From positions 1,697,574 through 1,761,573 of the forward strand of contig JAJVDF010000168.1 in assembly GCA_022410635.1 (NCBI GenBank): a DNA stretch of 64,000 bases. Reading direction: 5' to 3'. Under the pieces are notes generated by a model that was not told the origin of the DNA, made no database searches, and worked only from the letters and a program-made list of their open reading frames with translations. This DNA is from Tretioscincus oriximinensis (Eukaryota > Chordata > Lepidosauria > Squamata > Gymnophthalmidae). This document shows positions 36,071 through 46,347 of the stretch, piece by piece; position 1 is the first letter of the stretch, and each line of letters opens with the position of its first letter. Position numbers and translations under genes: made by a program.

Positions 36071-36512
36071 NNNNNNNNNNNNNNNNNNNNNNNNNNNNNN
36101 NNNNNNNNNNNNNNNNNNNNNNNNNNNNNNNNNNNNNNNNNNNNNNNNNNNNNNNNNNNNNNNNNNNNNNNNNNNNNNNNNNNNNNNNNNNNNNNNNNNN
36201 NNNNNNNNNNNNNNNNNNNNNNNNNNNNNNNNNNNNNNNNNNNNNNNNNNNNNNNNNNNNNNNNNNNNNNNNNNNNNNNNNNNNNNNNNNNNNNNNNNNN
36301 NNNNNNNNNNNNNNNNNNNNNNNNNNNNNNNNNNNNNNNNNNNNNNNNNNNNNNNNNNNNNNNNNNNNNNNNNNNNNNNNNNNNNNNNNNNNNNNNNNNN
36401 NNNNNNNNNNNNNNNNNNNNNNNNNNNNNNNNNNNNNNNNNNNNNNNNNNNNNNNNNNNNNNNNNNNNNNNNNNNNNNNNNNNNNNNNNNNNNNNNNNNN
36501 NNNNNNNNNNNN
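36071..36512. other. Assembly gap (442 N)
   Basis: This is a run of N. The sequence just to its right is the end of a GC-rich hAT-like element, so the gap probably hides the GC-rich centre. Confidence 0.99.
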
Positions 36513-36589
36513 GGGGGGACGGCCTTGCCCGCCTAAATAAAAGGTGCCGGTACTGCGTTCCGGCGCGTTCCGCCACAAAAAAAGCCCTG
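36513..36589. mobile_element. GC-rich hAT-like element, right end
   Basis: CCTAAATAAAAGGTGCCGGT, then GCGTTCCGGCGCGTTCC, ending AAAAAAAGCCCTG. The end matches 38173-38582 (reversed) and 48700-49193. Confidence 0.7.
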
Positions 36590-36892
36590 GCTATCACAAA
36601 CATTAAATGATAACTTTTCCCAGAAGACACAGTGCCTTGTTTTCAAGCTTTTAAGCTGCATTTTATATCAAGTCTATTCTGAAATCTCCACCTGTGACGC
36701 TTGGGAAAATGAGGAAGAAAGGGAGAGTTTTATGAATCAAATGCAGTGTATTTACAACCAGCTTAAGGTTACCCAAACATTTTTTATAATCATTTTCTCT
36801 CTGCTTATCCAAACAGTTTCTGACTTGGTCTGTCACACCTCTGACGCATCCTGACACTAGCTGTAAAGTTTATGTTTTATGAATTATTTCAA

Positions 36893-37082
36893 AGAAAAAA
36901 TAGTCCTGTTAGCCTNGGCCCAAAAAATATAGCAAGGAGATTTTTTAGCACGTTTAGACTACGAGGACACAAGAAAGGTGACGTGAGCTTTCATAGACAA
37001 GCATCAGAAGAAATAGACTATGAAAGTTCATGCCACCTATCCTGTTTCTGGGTAGTCTACAAGGCTCCCTTGCTAGATTTTA
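36893..37082. mobile_element. Penelope-like foldback, old copy
   Basis: Decayed inverted arms: GTGAGCTTTCATAGACAAGC and GAAGAAATAGACTATGAAAG facing each other, with a tail remnant AATAGTCCTGTTAGCCT at the left. Confidence 0.55.
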
Positions 37083-37144
37083 TGAATTATGTTCACTTGC
37101 GCAAAGAAAGGACAAGGAGCAATGGAATGAAACTGAAAGATATA

Positions 37145-37379
37145 CAGGGTGCTTCAAAAAAATGTATACACACTTTGAACTTCCATAGAAAATTTATTTA
37201 CTGTTCGACAAAGTTAAATTTCAGGATTTCCCGATTTGAACAGTATTAACATTTGTTATTTACGTTTTATTTACATTGGACTTTAAGCTTTCTAATTTCC
37301 TGAAATTTAACCTTGTAGAACAGTAAATAAATTTTCTATGGAAGTTCAAAGTGTGTATACATTTTTTTGAAACACCCTG
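37145..37379. mobile_element. Mariner-like MITE, 235 bp
   Basis: Terminal inverted repeats of at least 62 bases begin CAGGGTG(C/T)TTCAAAAA and differ at one position. They are flanked by TA on both sides (37143-37144 and 37380-37381). The centre is AT-rich and non-coding. Length, TA target and ends fit a Tc1/mariner deletion derivative. Confidence 0.88.
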
Positions 37380-37879
37380 TAGATTAGACATCGAAAGAAA
37401 AACATTTTGACAGTAAGATGATCGACCAATGGAAGGGATTGTGTTAGCAGTAGGGATAACAAATTGTTGTATAAATAATGCAAATAATATTAAAGAAGAT
37501 TGGAATGTGTAAACAAAAATGGTGGACAATAAAAAATATATATTTAGAAAACAAATTTAGAAGTGAAAATGAAAAATTGGATGTTAGACTTTTTCATAAT
37601 GGTGTATGTATAAGGGCTTGATTAAGCTATCCTTGGAGAAAGGAGGATGTAAATCGTAAAATTGGAGTGGGTCATCACGGGAGGTGGCGAGTAGATAACT
37701 GGGTAGTAGANCTGTCTGGGATGCCTTGTTGAATCCTGCACAGAGCAGGAGGTTGATCCCCATGAACCTGGAGGTCCTTTTCATCTTTACAATGCACAGC
37801 TACAACCTAAAACCTTGTACCTACAAATGCACTTCTGAGAGCACAGAAGGAAACATATGAAACAGAAGGAAGATATGTG

Positions 37880-38140
37880 ATACAAATATCTAAAGGAAAT
37901 GGTCTCTCTCATCTGGGAAATGTGGGTTTCAAAGCCCTCTGTCGGATGTGGCTCTAGCCAACCCAGCTATTCGAAAGCAAGAATTGCACGAAATTGCAAC
38001 TGATGGCAAATAGATAAATGGGAACCACCACAGCCTGGTGGGGAAGATAGAATGTCAGTCTTCAGGCAAAATACCCTTGTAAGCCATGTTGAGTCCCTTT
38101 GAAAGGTGAGAAAAGCAGAGTATAAGAACCCACTACTATA
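37880..38140 (+). repeat. SINE family B
   Basis: Degraded head (AATGGTCTCTCTCATCTGGG), body GCTATTCGAAAGCAAGAATT, and tail CTTTGAAAGGTGAGAAAAGC. It ends in TACTACTAC units instead of CTT. Confidence 0.75.
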
Positions 38141-38172
38141 CTACTACTACTACTAGTAGTAGTAGTAGTAGT

Positions 38173-38582
38173 CAGGGCTTTTTTGTGCCAGAACGTGCCG
38201 GAACACAGTACCGGCACCTTTTATTTNGTCGGGGGGGNGGGGNGGGGGGTGGGNGANGTTNGCGGNGGGGGTGGCAGCGGCGGCAGCGGGCGCCACCGCT
38301 AACACCGCCCCCCNCCNCCCCCNCNANCGNCCNCCNCCCCCNCCNCCCCCNCCCCCCGCCTAAATAAAAGGTACCGGTANTGTGGCGTNNGCGGCGGCGG
38401 CAGTGGCAGGGGGGCGGCGGCAGCGGCAGGGGGGCGGCAGTGGCGGGGGGGTGGCCGCCACCGCTAACACCGCCCCCCACCGTCGCTGCTGCTAACGTCC
38501 CCCCACCATCGCCGCCGCTAACACCGCCCCCCCCTCGCTGGCGTTAGTACCGTCGCCTTTTTTTCTAGAAAAAAAAGCACTG
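38173..38582. mobile_element. GC-rich hAT-like non-autonomous element
   Basis: The ends are CAGGGCTTTTTTGTGCC and AAAAAAAAGCACTG. The flanks GTAGTAGT (38165-38172) and GTAGTGGT (38583-38590) match at 7 of 8 bases, as an 8-base hAT target duplication would. The inside is a G/C-rich repeat with many N calls, with CGGCGG units and an internal ACCTTTTATTT/CCTAAATAAAAGGT pair. Confidence 0.72.
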
Positions 38583-39214
38583 GTAGTGGTAGTAGTTCTT
38601 CCTCTTCCTCCTCTTCTTCAGGATTAGTCTCTCCCTTGACAGCCATGCCGTGNGTGACTTTTGGGATATTCAACCACTTCTCTCATAATTAGCTGTGGCT
38701 TCTTGCCACATATCAGTATGAGCAATACCAGTCAACATAAAAAGCCAATCAGTAAGTGTCCTTTTAAGGCATTCTGTAACTATCCTGCAGGTTTCATTTA
38801 GTTCTACATCTACTTACTTGATATGAACAAACAAAGAGTAACTTACATTAAGCAGTTGCAGAAGACATGAAATAGATTATGGACAGGCAATGAAAATAAT
38901 ACACATGACTCTTAATTTGTGGTGCTCAGAGGCCTCTTCATCTTATATTGGTTGCTTTACCTTTTTAATTACATCAAGATTAACGACGACCCATCTATCT
39001 ATCCACAGTTTACACAGATGTCTTCTCTTGGGCCCAATCCTCACATTTTATTTCCTGCACTTTGGAGACAATTTTACCTTCTGTCCACCCCATGGAACCA
39101 CACATGCTCTAAAGGTCTTTACTGCAATGTAAATAGACACCACACGTGATTTAGCAGCCTCCATTTTGTAATTCTGAAAGAAAAGCTGCCTCAGAGCTTC
39201 AGTATGCAAATTGT

Positions 39215-39410
39215 AATGCNCTCATTGGCTCTTGCTTAGTAGAGATTGCCTGGGAATTGTATGGAGGGCTCCTAGAGAATGCTGGGGATTGTAGGCAGGC
39301 AAGCGCAGCAATGATTTCTGGGGCTTGTGATGTCACGAGAGTTGCCAGGACGTGTCGAGGACAGAGAGGGAACTGCGAGGAAGATTGAAGGTAAACAGGG
39401 ACATTCTTAT
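39215..39410. repeat. Unclassified interspersed repeat
   Basis: It shares CTCATTGGCTCT, AGAATGCTGGGGATTGTAGG and GCAGCAATGATTTCTGGGGC with 43060-43225, and more weakly with 8540-8610. Confidence 0.6.
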
Positions 39411-39444
39411 GAATGTGTTGCCTCACTTCTATTGAAAAAAAGCG

Positions 39445-39600
39445 ATATTTATTTTTATTTTATTTTATTTATTTAAAAGATTTTTACCCCGCCCTTCCCC
39501 CCGAAGGTGTCCAGGGCGGCTTACAAAAATTAAAAAAATTCGGGTCGCCATGACCTTCACAAGATTAAAATCATAAAACACAGTGGGGAAGCAGCCTTGG
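39445..39600 (-). mobile_element. LINE or SINE 3' tail, reverse
   Basis: (TTTTA)n, then ACCCCGCCCTTCCCCCCGAAGG and CAGGGCGGCTTACAAAAAT, a tail of the same general type as the L2-like LINEs. Confidence 0.55.
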
Positions 39601-39653
39601 AAAAATTTCCAGTCTTTTAGTATCAGGAGAACCTCAATGTTCCACTATTACCT

Positions 39654-40295
39654 TCACTTTCTTCTTGCATTAAGACATGTGCATTTGTTTGTGCTTTTCA
39701 CTGCTATCCCACGTCTTTTTTCTTTGTCCTAGATGAAAGTTCACAGCCTAAATATTAGACGCTGCAAGTGAAAGTCTCTCACTGAATCCTGAATCTTCTT
39801 TACTTCACCCTCCTCTGAAGGGTGCTACTCTAATGAGNACTTTGATTCTCATGCAAACCCTGGGAAAAGTTGCAAACCGTCTCGTACCATAGACCCCGGA
39901 TAGCTCAGTCGCTTAGCAATTCGTCTCTCGTCTGGGAGATGGGGTTTCGAAGCCCTGTGTGGGACGTGGGGAGNTCACTTTCTTCTTGCATTAAGACATG
40001 TGCATTTGTTTGTGCTTTTCACTGCTATCCCACGTCTTTTTTCTTTGTCCTAGATGAAAGTTCACAGCCTAAATATTAGACGCTGCAAGTGAAAGTCTCT
40101 CACTGAATCCTGAATCTTCTTTACTTCACCCTCCTCTGAAGGGTGCTACTCTAATGAGNACTTTGATTCTCATGCAAACCCTGGGAAAAGTTGCAAACCG
40201 TCTCGTACCATAGACCCCGGATAGCTCAGTCGCTTAGCAATTCGTCTCTCGTCTGGGAGATGGGGTTTCGAAGCCCTGTGTGGGACGTGGGGAGN
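39654..40295. repeat. Exact tandem duplication, unit 321 bp, probably an assembly artefact
   Basis: 39654-39974 and 39975-40295 are identical as read, including two N positions each (39838/40159 and 39974/40295). Each unit ends inside a SINE B head at the same place, followed by N. Confidence 0.95.
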
Positions 40296-40525
40296 GGTGA
40301 GCACCTTCCACTAGCCTGTAGCTCCAGCCAACCCAGCTATTCGAAAGCATGAATTGCAAGAAATTGCAACTGACTGCAAGTAGATACATGGGAACCACCA
40401 TAGCCTGGTGGGAAAGATAGAATGGAAGCCTTTGGGCAAAAATATATCCTTGTAAGCCGCTTTCTGTCCCTTTGAAAGGTGAGAAAAGCAGGGTATAAGA
40501 ACCAAGTTCTTCTTCTTCTTGTGTA
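40214..40525 (+). repeat. SINE family B, near full length
   Basis: Head GGATAGCTCAGTCGCTTAGC, box B like GGTTTCGAAGCCC, and the ACATGGGAACCACCATAGCC block. The tail ends TTCTTCTTCTT. The head is also present alone at 39893-39974 through the duplication. Confidence 0.88.
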
Positions 40526-41251
40526 CCATAGACCCCTTTCTTGTGATTAAGGCTTTCCCACCTTCTCTTCTCTTATTTCTAAAGCCCTTAGGCAAAACAA
40601 CAAGACAGGCAGGAGTCAACGAGGCCATTAACACGCTATGCTTGTTAGAAAACATTTCACTTTATTTTCTTTTTTGAACCCATGGGGGAAGAGGCAACTG
40701 GCTTTTTAAAAATACTCATTAGAAAAGACCCAAGAGCCAAGGAAATACTTAAGAAGACACTACAACTTCTGTGCTAATGAGGAGTATTTGTGGAATAACC
40801 ACATGCTGAAATATCCACACCCTAATCAGNATCCTCTTTCAGATGTTTGAGGAAACATCTAATGTATCCCTAANTGTTATTTTCAGTACAATTGGACAAT
40901 CTTTATCTTCAATAGCCATATTCAAGAGGAATGCTGTACCACTAGTCTTGATATACCTCCTGCATTTGGATCTCAATGTGTTTTCTGATGAATAATCAGA
41001 TTAGGAAAAGCCAAAGGTCTACCTCACTTCAGGAAAACACTATTCTTCCTATATACTGTCCCAGTGTGTGACTCTCCAGTCACTCAAAGGATATCACCAA
41101 GGTCGCTTTTCTACCTCCAAAGTCACACAAGAACATGCAGCTAAAAAATATAAGCAAAGGCCCTGTAAACCTTGAAGACCAAGGTTTCCAGATCATCTAT
41201 TGACTGCTGGACACTTTTGTGGTTGCTTGGCTTTTTTGTATGCAAAGGAAC

Positions 41252-41282
41252 TACACACACACACACATACACGCACACACAG
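41252..41282. repeat. (CA)n microsatellite
   Basis: A short ACACAC run interrupted by TACACGC. Confidence 0.85.
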
Positions 41283-41799
41283 TTGATGTTAGTCTGCCAA
41301 GTAGACTTGTCAGATAATTAGCTGGACCAATATCAGCTGTGCTTTTGTATATAAAAAAAACAAGTTACCCCAATTGTTTTCAAAAGTTGACTGATGACCT
41401 GGAAACCCTGCAGACAACTCTCTTAGGAGAAGGCTCTCTTGACCTTCTCAAATCTGAAATGACTTTTATGCTTTGCTGAAGCAATAATCTTCCATAGCTT
41501 TCCAAACAAGCCCAACTGGGAGCTGCCCAGGGTCCTGAACTCAATTGCTATGACCCAAAACGAATTGTGGTCTGTTCTGCAACAAAAATCCTATTTTGGT
41601 TCCCATGCACCCAAGGTAGGACAGCTGTTCAACTTTTGAAGATTGGGTTTGGGCAAACTATGACCAACCAAGGTTCCCCTCTTTGCCTCTCACTGATCAA
41701 ATTATTTAAGGCACATGGAAATTACAGTTCAGCAACAACTGGAGGGCCATGCGTTCAGAATTCAATACTGATTTGGGTAATTCACTTTCTCCAAACACC

Positions 41800-41985
41800 C
41801 CTGAAATAAAGGCATGCTTCTTCAACCAGGCCTTTGGGTAAAGAAACTGCTTTCCTTTCCCCACTTTCAGGCACTGTTTTAAATTGTTAATTTTGTATGC
41901 TTGCTTTTACTGTTGACCTCTTTGAGACCTTGTATGCTATAAGCGTACAAAATTCAATAAATAAATAAATAAATAAATAAATGAA
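41800..41985 (+). mobile_element. L2-like LINE 3' end, old
   Basis: CTTCAACCAGGCCTTTGGGT, then a decayed tail ending TTCAATAAATAAATAAAT. Confidence 0.6.
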
Positions 41986-42082
41986 ATAGGCTCACCATGG
42001 CTTTCTTACGCATTTGCCCCCAAATGAAGGGAAAAAAACCTAGAGACTTAAGGCCTATTCACACTTAGCCTTGTTCCAGAAA

Positions 42083-42240
42083 ATCTTATTTATTTATTTA
42101 TTTATACTTATACCCTGCCTTATACCTGAAGGTCTCAGGGCGGCCAACAGTAAAACATCAATACAAAATTAAAACAGTATAAAACAGTATCTAAAAGTAG
42201 GGACAGAGATGACACTTCTTCAAGCCAAAGGCCAGGTAAA
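42083..42240 (-). mobile_element. L2-like LINE 3' end
   Basis: (TTTA)n, CCCTGCCTTATACCTGAAGG, TAAAACAGTATAAAACAG and the GCCAAAGGCCAGGTAAA block. It has the same order as the reverse copy at 32045-33050. Confidence 0.82.
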
Positions 42241-42436
42241 ATATTTTGAAGCCTTCAGTGCACGTTTATTTTTGCTTGGTAGTTTGTGCTNTACTAGCCC
42301 GTAGACAATAGGCCCCTTTGACCACTTTCTGGAACAGAATCAGGCATAAATAGCAGTTCTTNAAAACACTGGCCTCTTTCTTACAGAGTGGGTACAAAGC
42401 ACCTCTTCCAGTGCAGGGGGATTTCCCTGCCTCTTA

Positions 42437-42765
42437 CATAAGAATCTAAGAAGAACCCTGAAGAAAGGGGCCACAGCCCATNCAGCCCAGCCTCCTGCCT
42501 CACCCANTGGCCCACCAATAGCACCTGGACATCTCAAGCAGAAGAAAGCAAACCCCTCACTTATACTAGACCCCCTGCAAATGGTATTTCAGGAATCCTG
42601 CCTGTTGCCCCATCCCAGAGGCAATACCAAAAGATCCATCCTGGCAGCTGTTTATACCTTTGGCATCCATGAACTTGTCTAATCCTGTCTTAAGAAGAAG
42701 AACTGGGTTCTTATACCCCACTTTCTCACCTTTCAACAGAACTCAAAGCAGCTTGAGAAATGGCT
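42437..42765 (-). mobile_element. CR1 3' fragment followed by a truncated SINE B
   Basis: CR1 end 42437-42692 (ACATAAGAATCTAAGAAGAACC through CTTGTCTAATCCTGTCTT), then the reversed SINE B tail 42693-42765 (GAAGAACTGGGTTCTTATACC). Confidence 0.7.
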
Positions 42766-43408
42766 GGGAGAAATGGCTCTACGTTCCCTAGATTAAAACA
42801 TCAGCATTTGGAAAGTTGTACAAGGCCCATCCCCATTCAGGATATTTAGCAAGTTGCAGCAACATCATGTAGAAATGGCCCCATTTATTCATGGAAGATA
42901 TGCCATTCACTCGCTGAAAAGGCCCCTTTGCCCTTGGTTTTCTGTTTGCTCATTTTTCCCAGTTCAACAGGAGAATTCTTCATAATCAAAAAGAAAGTCC
43001 CAGTGGAGGTCTTCCCTACATGAACATGCTAAATCTCAGGAAACATTGAAGCTAGCGGTAAAAAGCTCATTGGCTCTCTGCTTTCAGAGAATGCTGGGAA
43101 TTGTAGCAAGGCAAGTGCAGCAATGACTTCTGGGGCTTCTGATGATGCGATACTACCAGGAAATGTAACAAGGACAGAGAGAACTGCAAGAAAGATTGGA
43201 GGTGAGTGGGGATGTACTTTCTCAGGTTTAAAAGAAATAGCAGATCTAAATTTGCACCAANGTATTTGTGTTTCCTCAGCCCAATCTTCTGGCCCACCTG
43301 CAGATTATATTTATTTTTGTAATTTCCCCCTGCTTCAGATAGACATTACTTCCTTAATGTTGACAGGGGACAGGACTTTTCAGACCTGAATGCATATGCT
43401 ATGCAAGT

Positions 43409-44959
43409 CAGTGGCGGCTGGTGCAGTTTTTTCTGGGGGGGCACAACCCCAGCACAAATGTTGGATGCTGGTTCTTGGTACACACAGCGTGCCTCAATTT
43501 ATTTGACATCACTTCCGGGGGTGGGACAGGAAGTGACATCACTTTTGTCCTTCCTTCCGTCCTTCCTGCTCTTTCCTTCTATCCTTCTTTCTTTCCTTCC
43601 TTCTTTTCTTCCTTCCGTCTTTCCCCCTTTATTCCACTCTTTCTTCCATTATTTTTCCCAATTCCTGAATCTGGGTCTAAACTGAGAAAGTATATTTATA
43701 AAATAATAATGTTAATAAAATTAAAAATAATGTGCCCAAAGCAGCACAGAAAAGCAGGCAGAAATGCAACTAAGAAACATTCTGCCACTAGAAAAACTAA
43801 AACTCAACACAAATTAGAAGTGATTTTTTATATATATAAAAGATATACGATCAGCAGAAACCATTTATAAAAAATGCAGAATTCAAGCCAGATTAGGACC
43901 AAAGGGGAGGTAGAGAGAGGAAGAAAAAAGAAGGAAGGGGGAAGGAGGAAAAAAAGGAAAAGGAGGATANAAATAAGGAAGGAAAGAGAAAGAGAAAGGA
44001 CAGAAAGAAAAAGAAGAAAGGGAAGAAAGAAGAGCCACAGAAAATTAAAAATCACATTAGGAGTAAAATAAATAAAAACTGGGCTAATAATTTTGGTTAT
44101 TCACACTCTAAACACACCACAAACGAAATCTAGAACTCAACCCAGAAATTATGAAGCAACGAGGAAAGGCCCNAACAGGAGGTAGACGGAGGAAGAAAAA
44201 AAGAAGGAACTGGTAAGGAGAAAAAAGGATAGAAATAAAGAAGGAGAGATAGCACAGAAAGGCCATAAACCCCCACTAAGCCTTCTTCTTGGCAATATCT
44301 CAGAATAGGAATGTGCCATCTACATGCAAGTGTAGGCTATGACAGGCCCCGAATGGGGTCTGCCACAGCCTACACTGGCATGTGAATGACCAAGCTCTGT
44401 ACCGAGATATAACCCAGAATAAGGCTCAGTGGGGACAGGGCCAAAGAAAAGAAAGAAAGAGAAAGGAAGGTAACCTACCTCGTGGCTTGCTCCTCAGACT
44501 GCAGCCCAGGAGCTTCTGTCCCTGGCTCCGGCGGCAGCAGCCTCCACATTTTGCCATCCTTCTTCTGGGGGCTCCTGCAGCTACATCCCAGGGTAGTTAA
44601 ATGTGGAGGCTGCTGTAACGAGAACCCGGCCCTTGGCAGCCTATGTCTGGCCCTGCTTACCGGACTTGCTCTCTGTCTGTTAGATTGCCAATACAAAATG
44701 GCACCTCCAGGCAGACTGTAGCGCCGCCCAGGCAGCCCTCCCATTGGTTCAACTCCTGGGATCAGTGACCAAAACATCACTAAAAGAAGCTGTCTGGGGC
44801 TTTTTGATTTGTTGCTGCTTGATTTGTTCCTCTAAGAAGGCCCACGATTGGCCAATGGTTCTTCATTATTTTCTACGGAGATTTTATCACTGATTTTAAT
44901 TTCTGGTAATTTCTAGTGTGTCCGGCGGCCACAACGAACCCAGAGGCCAGCCATCACTG
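43409..44959. mobile_element. hAT-like non-autonomous element, 1.55 kb, with 8-base target duplication
   Basis: The left end CAGTGGCGGCTGG and right end CCAGCCATCACTG are inverted repeats (11 of 13 matching). The flanks ATGCAAGT (43401-43408) and ACGCAAGT (44960-44967) match at 7 of 8 bases. The inside is non-coding: pyrimidine-rich (43540-43640) and purine-rich (43905-44060, 44180-44260) tracts, a nested palindromic repeat (44275-44445) and an inverted CAGCAGCCTCCACATTT pair (around 44533-44616). No transposase frame is seen. Its right end lies 97 bases from the exon 3 boundary. Confidence 0.78.
44275..44445. repeat. Palindromic repeat, GTGTAGGCTATG family, best copy
   Basis: CCCCACTAAGCCTT at the left is inverted to AAGGCTCAGTGGGG at the right. 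GCAAGTGTAGGCTATGACAG-GCCCC is inverted to GGGGTCTGCCACAGCCTACA. It lies inside the 1.55-kb hAT element. Confidence 0.7.
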
Positions 44960-45056
44960 ACGCAAGTGTTGTATGTACACTACCTGATGTTCAAATTGAT
45001 GTAGCCACCATGAGCCCAAGAAAGAACTTTTCTCTCAGAGGTTACCACACACCCAC

Positions 45057-45222
45057 CTGCTACCACTCTGCAACGTTCTGCTGGCATCTCAAATTTGACA
45101 GGGCGAGCCAATCTCGTAGACCGTTTGCGCCTGATGAAGTGCTTTTTCCCATGATAGGAGGTCTCAGAAGTGTTCACTGGAAGTATTTGCATCAGTTCTG
45201 ATCCAATCTGGATATAGCCAAC
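45057..45222 (-). CDS. ADAMTS17: ADAMTS17 exon 3: propeptide, C-terminal part
   Basis: This exon continues the propeptide. It starts after GGTGGACAG with VGYIQIGSELMQILPV, which joins in phase 0 to the exon 2 end CGGL and recreates the family pattern CGG-L-V/M-G-x-I-Q. It encodes 55 residues and leaves one base (G) for a codon split with exon 4; the donor is GCAG/GTGGGTG. Near residue 30 is the basic run FIRRKRS, a good proprotein-convertase site. My memory of the human protein has RRKW here, so the lizard site may be stronger. A single cysteine (ERCRVVA) lies near the end and could serve the cysteine-switch role typical of ADAMTS propeptides. The exon is more diverged than exons 4 to 7. A hAT element ends 97 bases past its donor, inside intron 3. 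Confidence 0.88.
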
Positions 45223-45384
45223 CTGTCCACCAAAAGAGGGAAACCATTTTAGAGTTACCTGAGATTCTACACACAGAGAATATTCAGTAAATGAGCAATT
45301 GGGAAGACAAACTTCCAACAGCAACTAGTCAAGATTCAGTCATAGGTTTTCATTGCTTTAGAGGACCACTAGGTACATAGTTTG

Positions 45385-45800
45385 GGGCACTTTATTTATT
45401 TCATTGACTTACACGTATACGCTGCCCTATTCCCAAGGGTCTCAGGGCAGCCAACAATAAAAACAGAAATACAAAATTGGCACATTTTTTAAAACAGTAT
45501 CTGGAGGGGGGNAAGAAAAGTGCCATTTCTTCAACCAAGGGTCAGGCTAAAGAAGTTCATCTTCGAGGCTCTCCTATAGTGATGTTGACTGATGCACCTC
45601 CATAGTCTGAGGGCAGCCACCGAGAAGACCCTGCCCCAGATTCCACTCCATTTGCTTTTAAGTGAGGTGGTACAACCAGGAAGTTCTCCCTTGCAGATCT
45701 CAAAGATGGGAATGTTGGTTTGAGAGAAGGCCCTCCTTTAGATATTTGGGGCTCAAGGTATGTAGGGCCTTGTAAGTTAAGGTTAACACTTTGGGACTCA
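45385..45800 (-). mobile_element. L2-like LINE 3' part
   Basis: TATTTCATTG and GCTGCCCTATTCCCAAGGG, then GTCAGGCTAAAGAAG, the GACTGATGCACCTCC block and GGGCCTTGTAAGTTAAGG. It starts about 160 bases from exon 3 on the intron 2 side. Confidence 0.75.
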
Positions 45801-46040
45801 CGATCTGTTTCTGGAGACTCTAGTGATCTTTATAGCAAGACACGCCTTTCATGAGCTTTGGCTAGTGTGGCACCTAAACTTCTATTTCGGTTGAAAAATT
45901 CTGATCGCCAATGCCCATGCCCCGGTAATTTCAAGATTATTGTACTGCACTTTATGTGTGGCTATTTATGCACCAGGCCCAGATTATATTCAGGAAAAGG
46001 AACTAGCATCATTTGCAAGCTAATGAAGGCCAGGGCAAGT

Positions 46041-46347
46041 ATAATAATAATAGTAGTAGTAGTAGTAGTAGTAGCAGCAGCAGCAGTAGAAGAACAAGAA
46101 GAATAAGAACAAGAAGAATAAGAACAAGAACAACAACAACAACAACAAGAAGAAGAACAAGAACAAGAAGAACATGAAAGACAAGGAGAACAAGGACAAG
46201 AAGAAGCACAAGAACAAGAAGAACAAGAAGAACAAGAAAAAGAAAGAGAAAGAGAAGGGGAAGAGGATGAATAGGAAGGAGGGGAAGAAGAGGAAGGAGG
46301 GGAAGAAGGGAAAGAGGAAGGAGAAGGAGGAGGAGAAGGAGAAGAAG
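46041..46347. repeat. Long purine tract, GAA/CAA/GAG-rich
   Basis: About 300 bases are almost free of T, with changing AGT, AGC, AAC and AAG units. It is continuous with the reversed CTT tail of the SINE B copy at 46348-46624. The open frames in it are low-complexity artefacts. Confidence 0.9.

Larger units (their letters stand above)
27168..45056 (-). other. ADAMTS17 intron 3
   Basis: This is a 17.9-kb intron that interrupts a codon after its first base. It contains a long CR1 fragment (29801-30818), a LINE nested in an L2 (32045-33050), two tandem duplications, the N gap, GC-rich hAT-like elements, a mariner-like palindrome and a 1.55-kb hAT element close to exon 3. I see nothing assignable in 27180-27600, 27780-28720, 29000-29800, 30830-32040, 33060-33550, 34640-35120, 35290-36060, 38640-39210 and 40530-41800. 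Confidence 0.85.

Noticed and set aside
36060..36630. Long frames of 172 to 193 residues
   Set aside because: They are produced by the N gap.
43401..43870. Phe/Pro/Ser-rich frames of 94 and 149 residues
   Set aside because: They arise from a CTTCCTTT pyrimidine tract inside the hAT element.
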